Position numbers and translations under genes: made by a program. Source: Chitinispirillales bacterium (lineage in GTDB: Bacteria; Fibrobacterota; Chitinivibrionia; Chitinivibrionales; Chitinivibrionaceae). Taken from it: a stretch of 29,353 bases of DNA. Where the stretch lies: the NCBI GenBank assembly GCA_031254455.1, contig JAIRUI010000097.1, positions 1 to 29,353 on the forward strand, in the 5' to 3' direction. Of the stretch, positions 14,694 through 24,100 are shown piece by piece. The notes under the pieces are model-generated. The model was given only the letters and a program-made list of their open reading frames with translations, ran no database searches and was not told the DNA's origin. How positions within the stretch are numbered: the stretch's first letter is position 1; the number at the start of each line of letters is the position of its first letter.

Positions 14694-17249
14694 TTACTTT
14701 CTCTGAATTTCGTAAATGTAAGTTCTTCCCTTGCTCAAATCCAAAACATTCTTCCCCTTAAAGACTTCTCCCCTTTCGCCACTCGGAAGAATCTCGGTTG
14801 CAGTTATCTTTTTGGTTTTCTCAAAGGAAATCTTTCCGTCGAATGCCTGAGACATAACGGGAAGTTCGCCAACCTCATTAAGTTTGCTGCGGAATCTGTT
14901 GTATTCCTGCCCTGTCATCTTTGACGGAGTAATAACGGCGAGATAAAACTTCTTTGCCGACGACAAATCTTTTGCCTCCGCACTAAACGCAATTACTGCC
15001 GCCCATGGATTTTTAGCCGTAATCTTCATGTTTTTCAAGGAAATCGTATCGTTTGACAAGTTTCCGATTGCGCCTTCGACCGCCGTCGCGTTTATTTGCA
15101 GAATTTCTTTACCGTAATTCAGAATCAATTCGCCTGTTTCGCTCTGAATCGTTTTGTTTCGGCTGTCGATGTATTGGTTAAACGGTGTTTCAGGATACGG
15201 ATTCGTCTCTTTTTTGCCGATGAAGTCCTTGCTCACTTTGGTTACGAACGGGATTTGCCAGTTATCCTGCAAAAACGTGGAGAAGCCGGCGTTTAAAACG
15301 ATTTTTTCATCATCAACTTCTTCGACGCATGAGTTTGGCGCTTCGTTGATAAGCCCTTTATGAAAGAGCGGCGCCATAACCGACCACATAGCTACCGTTT
15401 CCGGCAGGCGATTCCACATAAATAGGTCGAATTTTTCTTCTCCGAGCGTTGCGTGGTCTATTTCGTGATGGAGAAGCCCGCTCCAGCCGTGCAAGAGAGA
15501 GTAAAGCGTTATGATCGCCTGTCCTTCAAGTCGATATTCATTTGGGAAACTCTGATCGCCCCACGCCATAAACGGTTGATTTTTGTTCACATAATACGCC
15601 AGCGACGCAATTGTATTGTGCTGCGGGTTTGCAATTTGAGAAATATTATCGACACCCGCTTCGTACCGTCTTTCCCACGGGTCTTCACCAGTTTCTTCGG
15701 CGATTTCCCAAGTTTTAGGATGGTCGAAATATGCGTCGTTTGCAGCATACGGATGAACTTTCGTGCTTTGAACGAGCGACAAAAGCGGCTGCGGCATATT
15801 TGAACCGGTAATCGGCAGTTTCAGCCCGAGCGAATCGGCAAACTTCTGCATTTGAGCGAAATAATCGTCCTCAATCTTTTGATAAAACCTGAGCGCGTCC
15901 GAAAAACTCGCCTCTACCCTATCCTCGTTTTCAAAAGCCAGTTTTCCTTTCGGCGTATCGTCGTAATCTAATGTAAAAAGCGGAACTTCTCCGGTGAATC
16001 CGGCATTTTCCCAGCGTTTCTGCAAGTCGTCTCTGTATGTTCCGACGAAATGATTCGCGCTGAACTGCGTATATGCGCATGTTTCGTTGATAAACTCAGC
16101 CAGTGCGATGGTTGGGTCATCCTTGTAAACAAGTCCGGTATATTTATTTTTATGAGTCATAAACTGAGTGATGAATTGTTTCTGCAAATCAATGAGTTTT
16201 TCGTTGAGTAAACCTACTTGCTTTGCGCCCTCTTCCACAGGGGCTTGCTCGACACCATCTTTTTCAAAGAACGAACGGTTTGCGCAGAAATCAATAAATA
16301 TATAAATTCCTTTTTCTTTACACTTTGAAATCAGATAATCAATTTTATCAATTGCTTTTTCAGAGATTTTCGATGTTCCGCGCTCTCTGTCAAAAATATT
16401 TTCCTGCGCCCAGTCGGCGTCTATCAAATGCAACCTGAGTAAATTCGCACCCAACTTAGCAAACTTGGTTGTCAAAGAATCGGCTTGTTCGCGGTTTGTA
16501 AACGCAGCGTCCGCCACTACCACTCCCCCATAGAATTTGGCAGGCGTTCCGTCATCAAAAACAAACTTATCACCTTTTACTTTAACAAATCCGTGTTTTC
16601 CGCTGGGCTTGTCAAGCAAATTAGACCAGTCGATATACGTACTCGTTTGATTGACGTTTTTGGTGTTCAAAGGATACCATTCGCCGAAATCGCTTGGACC
16701 TGTCGCGACTTTTACGGGGAGCGGTTGATAATTTTCGTCCTTGAATACTACTGAAATGTCGTCAAACCACGCCTCACCTTTTGCGTTTCCCAAAGCGCAT
16801 TCAATCCGCAACTTTACGGGATTGTCGCCTTGCCGAACCATGTATCGCTGACGATAGGAAGCCCAATCCGCACTGCCCTCTTTTGAGGCGACGTTATCGA
16901 CATACGGGTCGATATGATTATCCATATTATCCAAAAAATCAACGTTTATTTGCGCGGTTTCCCATGATTTTTCGCCTCGAACTATATCTTTTGTTTTCAT
17001 TCGTCCTTCGACATCGACAGCTTTAGCGTTTCTCGGGATCAAAACGTCCTGATAAACACCAATCCATTCGTCGTTTGTCTGTGAAACTATACGCAGAGAC
17101 TTTGAATTGCGAAATCCGTTTTCGTCAATCGACGCCCCTTTCCAATGATTCCAGTCTTCGAGTCCGTTTTCAAAATCGCCGTTGACTATCGTTTCTTCGG
17201 CAAACGCACAAATCGCTAAAATAACAACCAGAACGTGAGTTTTTCTCAT
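14694..17249 (-). CDS. secreted glycosidase: CBM4/9-like module plus GH5-like (clan GH-A) catalytic domain
   Basis: An 851-residue exported enzyme likely to cut a plant-type or other beta-linked polysaccharide. The signal peptide ends C-A-F-A near residue 17. Residues about 20-170 form a CBM4/9-type jelly roll (NGDFENGLEDW, WFDDISV). A linker strand region (FVKVKGDKFVFDDG) leads into a TIM barrel from about 235. The barrel has GANLLRLHLID (267-277), GIYIFIDFCANR, and an Asn-Glu pair, N388-E389 (LAEFINE), the classic GH-A acid/base position. Glu571 (QSFPNEYR) is a candidate nucleophile. About 220 residues of beta-rich C-terminus follow. The substrate cannot be read from sequence. GAGAGGT precedes ATG 17249. 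It is transcribed alone, divergent from the polysaccharide operon. Confidence 0.8.
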   Translation of the reverse strand: MRKTHVLVVILAICAFAEETIVNGDFENGLEDWNHWKGASIDENGFRNSKSLRIVSQTNDEWIGVYQDVLIPRNAKAVDVEGRMKTKDIVRGEKSWETAQINVDFLDNMDNHIDPYVDNVASKEGSADWASYRQRYMVRQGDNPVKLRIECALGNAKGEAWFDDISVVFKDENYQPLPVKVATGPSDFGEWYPLNTKNVNQTSTYIDWSNLLDKPSGKHGFVKVKGDKFVFDDGTPAKFYGGVVVADAAFTNREQADSLTTKFAKLGANLLRLHLIDADWAQENIFDRERGTSKISEKAIDKIDYLISKCKEKGIYIFIDFCANRSFFEKDGVEQAPVEEGAKQVGLLNEKLIDLQKQFITQFMTHKNKYTGLVYKDDPTIALAEFINETCAYTQFSANHFVGTYRDDLQKRWENAGFTGEVPLFTLDYDDTPKGKLAFENEDRVEASFSDALRFYQKIEDDYFAQMQKFADSLGLKLPITGSNMPQPLLSLVQSTKVHPYAANDAYFDHPKTWEIAEETGEDPWERRYEAGVDNISQIANPQHNTIASLAYYVNKNQPFMAWGDQSFPNEYRLEGQAIITLYSLLHGWSGLLHHEIDHATLGEEKFDLFMWNRLPETVAMWSVMAPLFHKGLINEAPNSCVEEVDDEKIVLNAGFSTFLQDNWQIPFVTKVSKDFIGKKETNPYPETPFNQYIDSRNKTIQSETGELILNYGKEILQINATAVEGAIGNLSNDTISLKNMKITAKNPWAAVIAFSAEAKDLSSAKKFYLAVITPSKMTGQEYNRFRSKLNEVGELPVMSQAFDGKISFEKTKKITATEILPSGERGEVFKGKNVLDLSKGRTYIYEIQRK

Positions 17250-17505
17250 AGTACTACCTCTCAGAGTTTAAGTATTTCACATAATATACCATCCGCCAAA
17301 TAAAAAAACGACGAGAAGCAAAAAAGTCCATATAAGTTAAACAAAAATTGCTTTATTTATGATTTATCTATTTTTTTTATAGTATTTTCTTTAAAACGAA
17401 TTTTGTGGTTCAGATAAGCACGAAATTACAACAGGTAAATATAGTATATATAAGTCCAAAATACTATTTAAAATAAATGAAGCATAAAAACTCAAGGAGA
17501 TTGTC

Positions 17506-18264
17506 ATGATACCAAAGAAGATTCATTATTGCTGGATGGGTGGCAAAGAGATTCCGCCGATGCTAAAAAAAAGTATGGACACTTGGAAAGAATTTTTGCC
17601 TGAATACGAATTTATATTATGGGATGAAGAAAAATTTGATACAAACAGTGTACGATGGGTTAAAGAAGCGTATAGTGAAAAAAAATACGCTTTTGCCGCT
17701 GATTATATACGTTTTTACGCTTTGTATAATTACGGCGGCGTATATTTGGATACCGATGTTGAAATATTAAAAACGTTTAATCCTTTACTGGAAAGTAAAA
17801 GTTTTATAGGCTTTGAATATATGTCGATACCGGAATCAGCCATAATAGGAGCGGAAGCAGGAGTTCTCTGGATAAAAAAATGCTTGGAATACTATATTGA
17901 TAAATCGTTTTATGACGATAAAGGAAAAATAAGAAATTTAGCGGTTCCAATCATGATAAAAGCCGTATTACGAAAGATTTATAATAAAAAAATTGCCGAT
18001 ATAGCACAGATACAGCGTTTTGACGGTCTTGATTTATATCCTTATCAATATTTTTCTCCCAAAAACCCGTACAGAAACCGTATAAATTTAAGCAACGATA
18101 CGTATTGCATACATCATTCTGTCGGTTCGTGGTGCGGTGGCGGCAGAAGTAAAATTAACAGGTATAAACATTTATTATTGAACGAAATTCTGGGGAAAGA
18201 AACGTATGACGAATTGTTATATCGGCATCATGTAAAAAAAATAGCAAACGAAATTAAAAATTAA
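17506..18264 (+). CDS. GT32-like glycosyltransferase (DXD motif)
   Basis: A 252-residue cytoplasmic or membrane-associated sugar transferase, first gene of the plus-strand glycan operon. It opens with IPKKIHYCWMGG and carries YAFAADYIRFYALYNYGG followed by the nucleotide-sugar/metal-binding DTD (residues 82-84). This is the Gly_transf_sug/GT32 signature found in capsule and O-antigen loci. A late HHSVGSW also fits. The donor sugar is unknown. A strong AAGGAGA ribosome site precedes ATG 17506, and the radical SAM gene starts 3 nt after its stop, so the two are translationally close. Confidence 0.9.
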   Translation: MIPKKIHYCWMGGKEIPPMLKKSMDTWKEFLPEYEFILWDEEKFDTNSVRWVKEAYSEKKYAFAADYIRFYALYNYGGVYLDTDVEILKTFNPLLESKSFIGFEYMSIPESAIIGAEAGVLWIKKCLEYYIDKSFYDDKGKIRNLAVPIMIKAVLRKIYNKKIADIAQIQRFDGLDLYPYQYFSPKNPYRNRINLSNDTYCIHHSVGSWCGGGRSKINRYKHLLLNEILGKETYDELLYRHHVKKIANEIKN

Positions 18265-18267
18265 ACT

Positions 18268-19734
18268 ATGAAAATTTATTTTATCAACCCGCCGTTTAAA
18301 GCCGAATATGGAAAATTTTCCCGTGAATCGCGAAGTCCTGCAATTACAAAAAGCGGTGCGATATATTATCCGTTATGGCTAATTTATGCGGCAGCTTATG
18401 CAAAGAAAAACGGGCACAATATATTATTTTTAGACGCGCCTGCAAAGCAATTAAACGAAAATAAGGCTTTAGGATATATTAAAACCGAGACGGAAAAAAA
18501 GATACTGTTTGTGCTTGATACGAGTACGCCGTCAATTTACAGTGACGTTTCCTTTGGAGCGGCGCTAAAGGAAATATTTCCGCAAAGTTTTATTTTAATG
18601 GTTGGAACTCATCCTTCAGCTTGCCCTGAAGAAACACTCTCTTTGAATACGAAAATTGATGCGGTCGCTCAGGGCGAGTATGATTTAACGGTAACGCAAC
18701 TTGCTTCCGTTTTGGAATCAGGTGATAGTATTGATAAAGTAAGAGGAGTTACGTATCGAATTCCCAAAACAGGAGAATTAAAAACAAATGAAAAAATTCC
18801 TTACATAGAAAACCTTGACGAATTGCCTTATGCCGCCGAATTTATAAAAGAATACTTAAATGTTAATGACTATTTCTTTCCTGCCGCCACATATCCCTCC
18901 GTTCAAATATTTACAGGCAGGGGCTGTCCTTTTAACTGTAATTTTTGCGTTTATCCGCAAACAATACACGGTCACAAATACCGTATTCGTTCATCTAAAA
19001 ACATAGTTGAAGAATTCAAATACATTGCCGAAAATTTTTCGAACGTAAAAGAAGTTGTTATAGAAGACGACACATTCACTACAAATAAAAAAAGAATTGT
19101 AGAAATTTGCAATCTTCTTATCGAACAAAAAATACATAAACGGCTTAAATGGCTTTGCAACGCACGAATAAATCTTGATTTAGAGACAATGAAAATTATG
19201 AAAAAAGCCGGATGTCGTCTAATTATTCCCGGAATAGAAAGCGGCAATCAGCAAATATTAAATAATATAAAAAAGGAAATAAATTTAGAACAAATTAAAA
19301 ATTATGTAAAAAATGCAAAAAAAGCCGGTTTGTTAATTCATGCATGCTATATGATAGGAAACAAAGGTGAAACAATTGAAACAATGAAAGAAACTTTAAA
19401 ACTTGCTCTGAAACTAAACACGGATACCGCTCAATTTTTTCCGCTTATTCCTTATCCCGGAACAGAAGCGTATAATTGGGCGGAACAAAACGGTTATATA
19501 AGCGCCGATTATGATCGTTATTGCAAAGAAGACGGCACTCACAATTCAGTATTGAATCTTCCGGAACTTTCAGCGGAGACTATAGTTGAGTTTTGCGATT
19601 ATGCCAGAAAGAGATATTATTTACGTCCGTTGTATATATTACACCGACTAAAAGTCGGATTAACAGATATAAACGATTTGAAACGTTCTTTAAAAGCATT
19701 TGGTAAATTAAAACGTTTTTTATTCAAAAATTAG
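18268..19734 (+). CDS. B12-binding-type radical SAM protein
   Basis: A 488-residue protein of the BchE/class B type. Residues about 1-150 look like a cobalamin-binding Rossmann domain (INPPF, YPLWLIYAAAYAKKNGH, MVGTHPSACPEE). The radical SAM core starts with GRGCPFNCNFC, with the 4Fe-4S cysteines C220, C224 and C227, and continues with EVVIEDDTF and GIESGNQQIL. No DxHxxG motif is seen, so cobalamin may bind without a His ligand, as in several relatives, or may be absent. Relatives methylate unactivated carbons or rearrange substrates. Its position between glycosyltransferases suggests it modifies a sugar or lipid of this glycan, which is inference. It starts 3 nt after the GT32 stop. Confidence 0.9.
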   Translation: MKIYFINPPFKAEYGKFSRESRSPAITKSGAIYYPLWLIYAAAYAKKNGHNILFLDAPAKQLNENKALGYIKTETEKKILFVLDTSTPSIYSDVSFGAALKEIFPQSFILMVGTHPSACPEETLSLNTKIDAVAQGEYDLTVTQLASVLESGDSIDKVRGVTYRIPKTGELKTNEKIPYIENLDELPYAAEFIKEYLNVNDYFFPAATYPSVQIFTGRGCPFNCNFCVYPQTIHGHKYRIRSSKNIVEEFKYIAENFSNVKEVVIEDDTFTTNKKRIVEICNLLIEQKIHKRLKWLCNARINLDLETMKIMKKAGCRLIIPGIESGNQQILNNIKKEINLEQIKNYVKNAKKAGLLIHACYMIGNKGETIETMKETLKLALKLNTDTAQFFPLIPYPGTEAYNWAEQNGYISADYDRYCKEDGTHNSVLNLPELSAETIVEFCDYARKRYYLRPLYILHRLKVGLTDINDLKRSLKAFGKLKRFLFKN

Positions 19735-19753
19735 TTTATAAGGAGTTTTTATT

Positions 19754-20728
19754 TTGAATAAAATATCCGTCGCGATGACAACATATAATGGAGAAAAATT
19801 TTTGAAAGAGCAGCTCGATAGCATAATAAAACAATCGCGCCAAATTGACGAGCTTGTTGTTTGCGATGACGGCTCCACTGACAGTACAATCAAAATACTT
19901 AACGAATTTTTGAATATTGCGCCGTTTTCTATGAATATTGTTATTAATGAAAAAAACTTAGGTAGTACAAAAAATTTTGAAAAAGCAATGTCCTTATGCA
20001 AGAATGATATTATAATTTTATGCGATCAGGACGATGTCTGGCTTTACGACAAAGTGAAAGTGTTGGAAAACATATTTTTAATGAATCAAAATTGTGGAAT
20101 GATTTTTACCAATGCCGTAGTAATAGACGAGATGAACAATACTCTAAACAAATTGTGGTTTAATTATGGTTTTGACAAGAAAAAACAGAATATTTTAAAA
20201 AAAGGTAAAGGAATAGAACTCTTTATAGGGAATAATATTGTAACCGGTGCAACAGCGGCTGTAAGAAAATCGTTTTTTGAAAGAACACGCCCTTTTCCAC
20301 CAGAATTGGTACACGATCATTGGCTTGCTTCTATAGCGGTATTAGAAAGAAAATTGTTTTTTAATGATACAATAACCACAAATTACCGTAAACATTCAAT
20401 GCAGCAGTTAGGAATAGGGATACCTGCAATTAATTTTTCCAAAAGAATAAATAAAATTAACAATTATAATAAAATCATAAACTCAATACAAATCATGCTC
20501 AACGAATTTAATTACAGATTTCATTTAACTCAAGAACAGCGTAAAATGTTTACAGACAAAATTGAATTTTATATGTTTCGTAAAAATCTTTCTTCTAACT
20601 ATTTAATATGTATATCGGGAATTATACGAAATCTGTTCTGTGGAAATTATCATAAATTTGCCTCCGGTTTACTGAGCGTAGCCAAAGATATGAAAAAAAT
20701 TTTGGGAGGTGGATGTGATAAAAACTGA
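19754..20728 (+). CDS. GT2 glycosyltransferase (rhamnosyltransferase-like), TTG start
   Basis: A 324-residue inverting GT-A transferase. The N-terminal domain shows SVAMTTYNGEKFLKEQLDS, VVCDDGSTDST and the metal/nucleotide motif DQDDVW, the pattern seen in rhamnosyl- and related transferases of O-antigen clusters. HDHW follows near residue 193. The C-terminal about 90 residues are basic and probably membrane-associated. The start is TTG at 19754, with GGAG 8 nt upstream and no suitable ATG nearby. The gene begins 19 bp after the radical SAM gene and overlaps the next gene. Confidence 0.9.
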   Translation: MNKISVAMTTYNGEKFLKEQLDSIIKQSRQIDELVVCDDGSTDSTIKILNEFLNIAPFSMNIVINEKNLGSTKNFEKAMSLCKNDIIILCDQDDVWLYDKVKVLENIFLMNQNCGMIFTNAVVIDEMNNTLNKLWFNYGFDKKKQNILKKGKGIELFIGNNIVTGATAAVRKSFFERTRPFPPELVHDHWLASIAVLERKLFFNDTITTNYRKHSMQQLGIGIPAINFSKRINKINNYNKIINSIQIMLNEFNYRFHLTQEQRKMFTDKIEFYMFRKNLSSNYLICISGIIRNLFCGNYHKFASGLLSVAKDMKKILGGGCDKN

Positions 20729-21701
20729 TTCAAATCTTATTTCCGTAGTTATTGTTAATTGGAACGGCGCGGAAGTTTTACCCGAATGTTTGAAGAGTGT
20801 ACTTGAACTTAATCATAAAAATATTGAAATTATCGTCGTTGACAACGGATCTACGGACGATTCTATCAATATAATAAACCAAATTTGCGGCGACAAGGCT
20901 AAAATCGTTAATCTTGAAAAGAATGTCGGATTCGCCGCAGGAATAAACATAGGGGTTGAAAACGCCAAAGGAGAATTTATCGCTACTCTAAACAACGATA
21001 TGGTTGTAGAACCATCTTGGCTTGATCAACCGCTTGAACTATTACTCAAAGACACATCTGTCGGGATCGTCAGTTGCAGGCAAATGGATTATTATGACCG
21101 TGATAAAGTTAATGAACTTTATCATTACATAAGAAAAGAGCTTGTATTTATACCATTTGGATATGATCGTAAATTCCGTGATAACGACCTTTTTTCAAAG
21201 AAAGGATATGTTATTAGTGCAAACGGCGGTTCTGCAATATTGAGGGCAGAAACCGTTAAATCACTTGGTGGATATGATGTTGATTTTTTCGGATATATGG
21301 AAGAAGCGGATTTTTGCTTACGTGCGTTTTTGTACGGATGGCGTTGTATGTACGCCCCAGACGCCATCGTGTATCATATGGACGGATTTACTTTCAAAAA
21401 AAACAGAGCATATAAGTATTATCTTTGCGAGAGAAACCGTATTTGGTTTTTATATAAAAATATTCCAACCGTGGACATTTTAAAGCGATTACTTTATATG
21501 TTTTTTACCGAACTACGTGTTATTGGAATTTTTTGTTTTAAAATAATGAGACCGTTTCTCTATCTGAAAGCTCGACGAGATGCAATTTACGGATTAAGTC
21601 GCTACAAAAACATACGAAAAAACAACACAGCGCTTTTTAATATAAACAAAAAAGAATTTTACCGATTAGAAAAATATAAAAAATTGGACACTCTACATTA
21701 A
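20715..21701 (+). CDS. GT2 glycosyltransferase, GTG start
   Basis: A 328-residue GT-A transferase (WcaA/GT2 type) with SVVIVNWNGAEVLPECL, VVDNGSTDDS, TLNNDM and the acceptor-side EEADFCLRAFLYGWRCMY. The last about 90 residues hold a hydrophobic stretch and basic residues consistent with membrane contact. I prefer GTG at 20715 to GTG at 20709: the GGAGG ribosome site at 20705-20709 would overlap the latter, while it sits 5 nt before 20715. The start overlaps the previous gene by 14 nt, which implies coupled translation. Sugar specificity is unknown. Confidence 0.88.
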   Translation: MIKTDSNLISVVIVNWNGAEVLPECLKSVLELNHKNIEIIVVDNGSTDDSINIINQICGDKAKIVNLEKNVGFAAGINIGVENAKGEFIATLNNDMVVEPSWLDQPLELLLKDTSVGIVSCRQMDYYDRDKVNELYHYIRKELVFIPFGYDRKFRDNDLFSKKGYVISANGGSAILRAETVKSLGGYDVDFFGYMEEADFCLRAFLYGWRCMYAPDAIVYHMDGFTFKKNRAYKYYLCERNRIWFLYKNIPTVDILKRLLYMFFTELRVIGIFCFKIMRPFLYLKARRDAIYGLSRYKNIRKNNTALFNINKKEFYRLEKYKKLDTLH

Positions 21702-21723
21702 CATTAAAAGTGAAGACGTATAA

Positions 21724-22632
21724 ATGATTTCAATCATAATTTGCTCAATAAATCCGAGTCGATGTGAAAAAACCTTAAAAAATTTTTCGGAAACAATTGG
21801 GGTCGAATATGAGGTTATTGTATTTAAGAATCGTCAAGAAAATTGGGGGATTTGTAAAGTATATAACCACTGTGCAGAAAAAGCAAAATACCCGTATCTA
21901 TGTTTCGTGCACGAAGATGTTTTTATAGAAACGAAAGATTGGGGAAAGAAAATAATTGAATTTATAGAAAAAACGTCTGATTGCGGCGTAATCGGTTTTG
22001 CCGGAGGTTTACAAGCTCAAAAGAATTTAAGTTCGTTTGGAGGAGTCGGTGAAAGTCGAGTGAATGTTTATGATAGTCATAACGGCGATACAAACGCATA
22101 TTCAAAAGTAAATTACAAATATCACAGATACGCAAATCCTCAAAAGGAATCGGTTTCAAAAGTTTTATGTGTTGACGGATTATTCCAATTTGTTAAGAAA
22201 CAGATATGGGAAAAAATAAGATACGATGAAAATACATTTACGGGTTTTCACTTTTACGATGTCGATTTTAGTCTTGCGGTTTCCGAATTATATGACAATT
22301 ATGTTATATTGAACTTTGACGTATTTCATGATTCAAGTGGAAATATGAGAGAAGAATATATAAAATTTATGTTCTCGTTTCAGGAAAAATGGAAAAAAAA
22401 ATTACCGAAAAACTTAACTGTAGCCAGCGAATTAAAAAAATTACGCGCAGAATTACATGAAATATCGACTATTATAGATATTTGTAAAGTTGCGAATTTT
22501 GATATGATAAAATATTTTAAGCAAATATTAAAAATAAACGGTATATGTTTTTTTATTTTAACGTTAATACATGTATTACTAAAAAAATTAAAAGAACTGA
22601 CAAATGTTAAAACAACAAATTTAAAAATATAA
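21724..22632 (+). CDS. GT2-like glycosyltransferase (Glyco_tranf_2_5 type) with C-terminal membrane segment
   Basis: A 302-residue protein. SIIICSINPSRCEKTLKN opens the GT-A fold. CFVHEDVFI (residues about 60-68) carries an HED-type motif in place of DXD, typical of the PF13712 subfamily. Later VDGLFQFVKK and FHFYDVDFSL fit the acceptor half. A hydrophobic stretch near residues 275-290 (ICFFILTLIHVLL) probably anchors it to the inner membrane. It is the last gene of the plus operon: its stop is 1 nt from the stop of the opposing flippase gene, leaving no room for a separate terminator. The ribosome site is weak. Confidence 0.82.
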   Translation: MISIIICSINPSRCEKTLKNFSETIGVEYEVIVFKNRQENWGICKVYNHCAEKAKYPYLCFVHEDVFIETKDWGKKIIEFIEKTSDCGVIGFAGGLQAQKNLSSFGGVGESRVNVYDSHNGDTNAYSKVNYKYHRYANPQKESVSKVLCVDGLFQFVKKQIWEKIRYDENTFTGFHFYDVDFSLAVSELYDNYVILNFDVFHDSSGNMREEYIKFMFSFQEKWKKKLPKNLTVASELKKLRAELHEISTIIDICKVANFDMIKYFKQILKINGICFFILTLIHVLLKKLKELTNVKTTNLKI

Positions 22633-22633
22633 A

Positions 22634-24091
22634 TTATCTGACTTTCTTTATATAAAATAAATAAATTAAGGTTGGGATAGCCAGAAATACAAACGAAGTT
22701 CCTGCATTTTTCACGAAATCTAAGTAACTATTGATATTATAAGCCATATAACCATACAAAATAAAATATCCAATATAATACCAAATTCCCAAAACAATAA
22801 CTTTTGTAAAAGTTATCAATAAGCTGTTATGGACAACATTTTTAGACGAATAAATTATTATATCAAGCGTTCTATATGCTAAGGAACAGACCGAACCCAA
22901 TAAAACCCCAGTAAATCCAAATTTAATCACAAAAAATATACTTGCCGAAATGTTAATAACCGCTTCCGCAATAGCCTGCCATTTTGTCTGCTTGAAATGT
23001 CCGGCTGAGACATAAAGCATAATTGCCGGTTGACGCAATTTGTTCATAATACCCACAGCTACAAATAATACGACAAGTGTCGGTTGAATATAGTTTGCAT
23101 CGGTCATATTTCTAGCATAAATTTGCATAAACGGAATAGTCAAAATCAATGCACAAGTATAACAGATTCCAATTATAAGAAAATAAACCGTTTCATACTT
23201 CTCATAAATTTTTTTCATCTTATTGGGATTGTTTTCCGCTAAAAATCTGCCGAAAAATCCCTGCATTCCATCAGAAAGCGTATCTATTAACTTATCTATG
23301 GCTAAAAATATCATTGAATAAATAGAATAAATACTAACTTCCGAAAGCGAACAAAAAATAGTAAGTAAAACCAGCGGAGAATTATCTAAAACCATTCCGC
23401 TTACTCTATGACACATTACGTCCCATTTTTGTTCAAGTGTATTTTTATCAAATTTTGTTTTAAGATTTATAAAACAATAGTGCTTTTTCACATAAACAAA
23501 AATCATCGCGTAACCGGAAACATATATTAAAACAGAAGTAAATTTTACTAACAGAAGTGAATTGCCATTTTCAATAAGAATAATTGAAACTACAGCGCTT
23601 AAAATTATGTTAATTATTCTAAATATTACCATAATATAGTTTTTTCTGTCGGCAATTAATAATACTCGATATTTTCCGATAACAAAAAAATCTAGAATTC
23701 CTCCTATACTTAAAACCAAAACCATGAAACAAGCGGAAAATTTATCCACATATTCAACAATATGTGGATAAATAAACGCTAAAAGTAAAATCATAAAAGC
23801 AAAAATTGAACCTGCTTTTGAATAAAAGTTTTGAGTTGCCGCAATAATTGAATTTATTTGATTTTTATCGTTATTGTATAACGGTTTTGTCAAAGCCGCA
23901 ATGCTCGCCGCGCCGATTCCCGCTTCAACAACAGACAAATAAGCGATAAACTGAGCGATGGAAGCTACCATTCCGTTTTGAGCGGAACCGTAAGTCGTGA
24001 TAATTAACGGAGGTAAAATAAACCCTATAACTAAGGTTATTACTTGAGCGAAAATATTAATAAAAACATTTCTTATTATTTCTTTATTCAT
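22634..24091 (-). CDS. wzx: Wzx-type polysaccharide flippase
   Basis: A 485-residue polytopic protein of the MOP superfamily with about 12-14 hydrophobic segments. It should flip lipid-linked glycan units across the inner membrane. The N-terminus NVFINIFAQVITLVIGFILPPLIITTYG matches Wzx/RfbX family starts, and charged loops separate the helices as usual. It is the third gene of the minus operon wzy-GT8-wzx, 9 bp downstream of the GT8 gene, with a weak ribosome site that suggests coupled translation. The symbol follows function, not close homology; Wzx sequences diverge strongly. Confidence 0.85.
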   Translation of the reverse strand: MNKEIIRNVFINIFAQVITLVIGFILPPLIITTYGSAQNGMVASIAQFIAYLSVVEAGIGAASIAALTKPLYNNDKNQINSIIAATQNFYSKAGSIFAFMILLLAFIYPHIVEYVDKFSACFMVLVLSIGGILDFFVIGKYRVLLIADRKNYIMVIFRIINIILSAVVSIILIENGNSLLLVKFTSVLIYVSGYAMIFVYVKKHYCFINLKTKFDKNTLEQKWDVMCHRVSGMVLDNSPLVLLTIFCSLSEVSIYSIYSMIFLAIDKLIDTLSDGMQGFFGRFLAENNPNKMKKIYEKYETVYFLIIGICYTCALILTIPFMQIYARNMTDANYIQPTLVVLFVAVGIMNKLRQPAIMLYVSAGHFKQTKWQAIAEAVINISASIFFVIKFGFTGVLLGSVCSLAYRTLDIIIYSSKNVVHNSLLITFTKVIVLGIWYYIGYFILYGYMAYNINSYLDFVKNAGTSFVFLAIPTLIYLFYIKKVR

Positions 24092-24100
24092 TATTTCATT

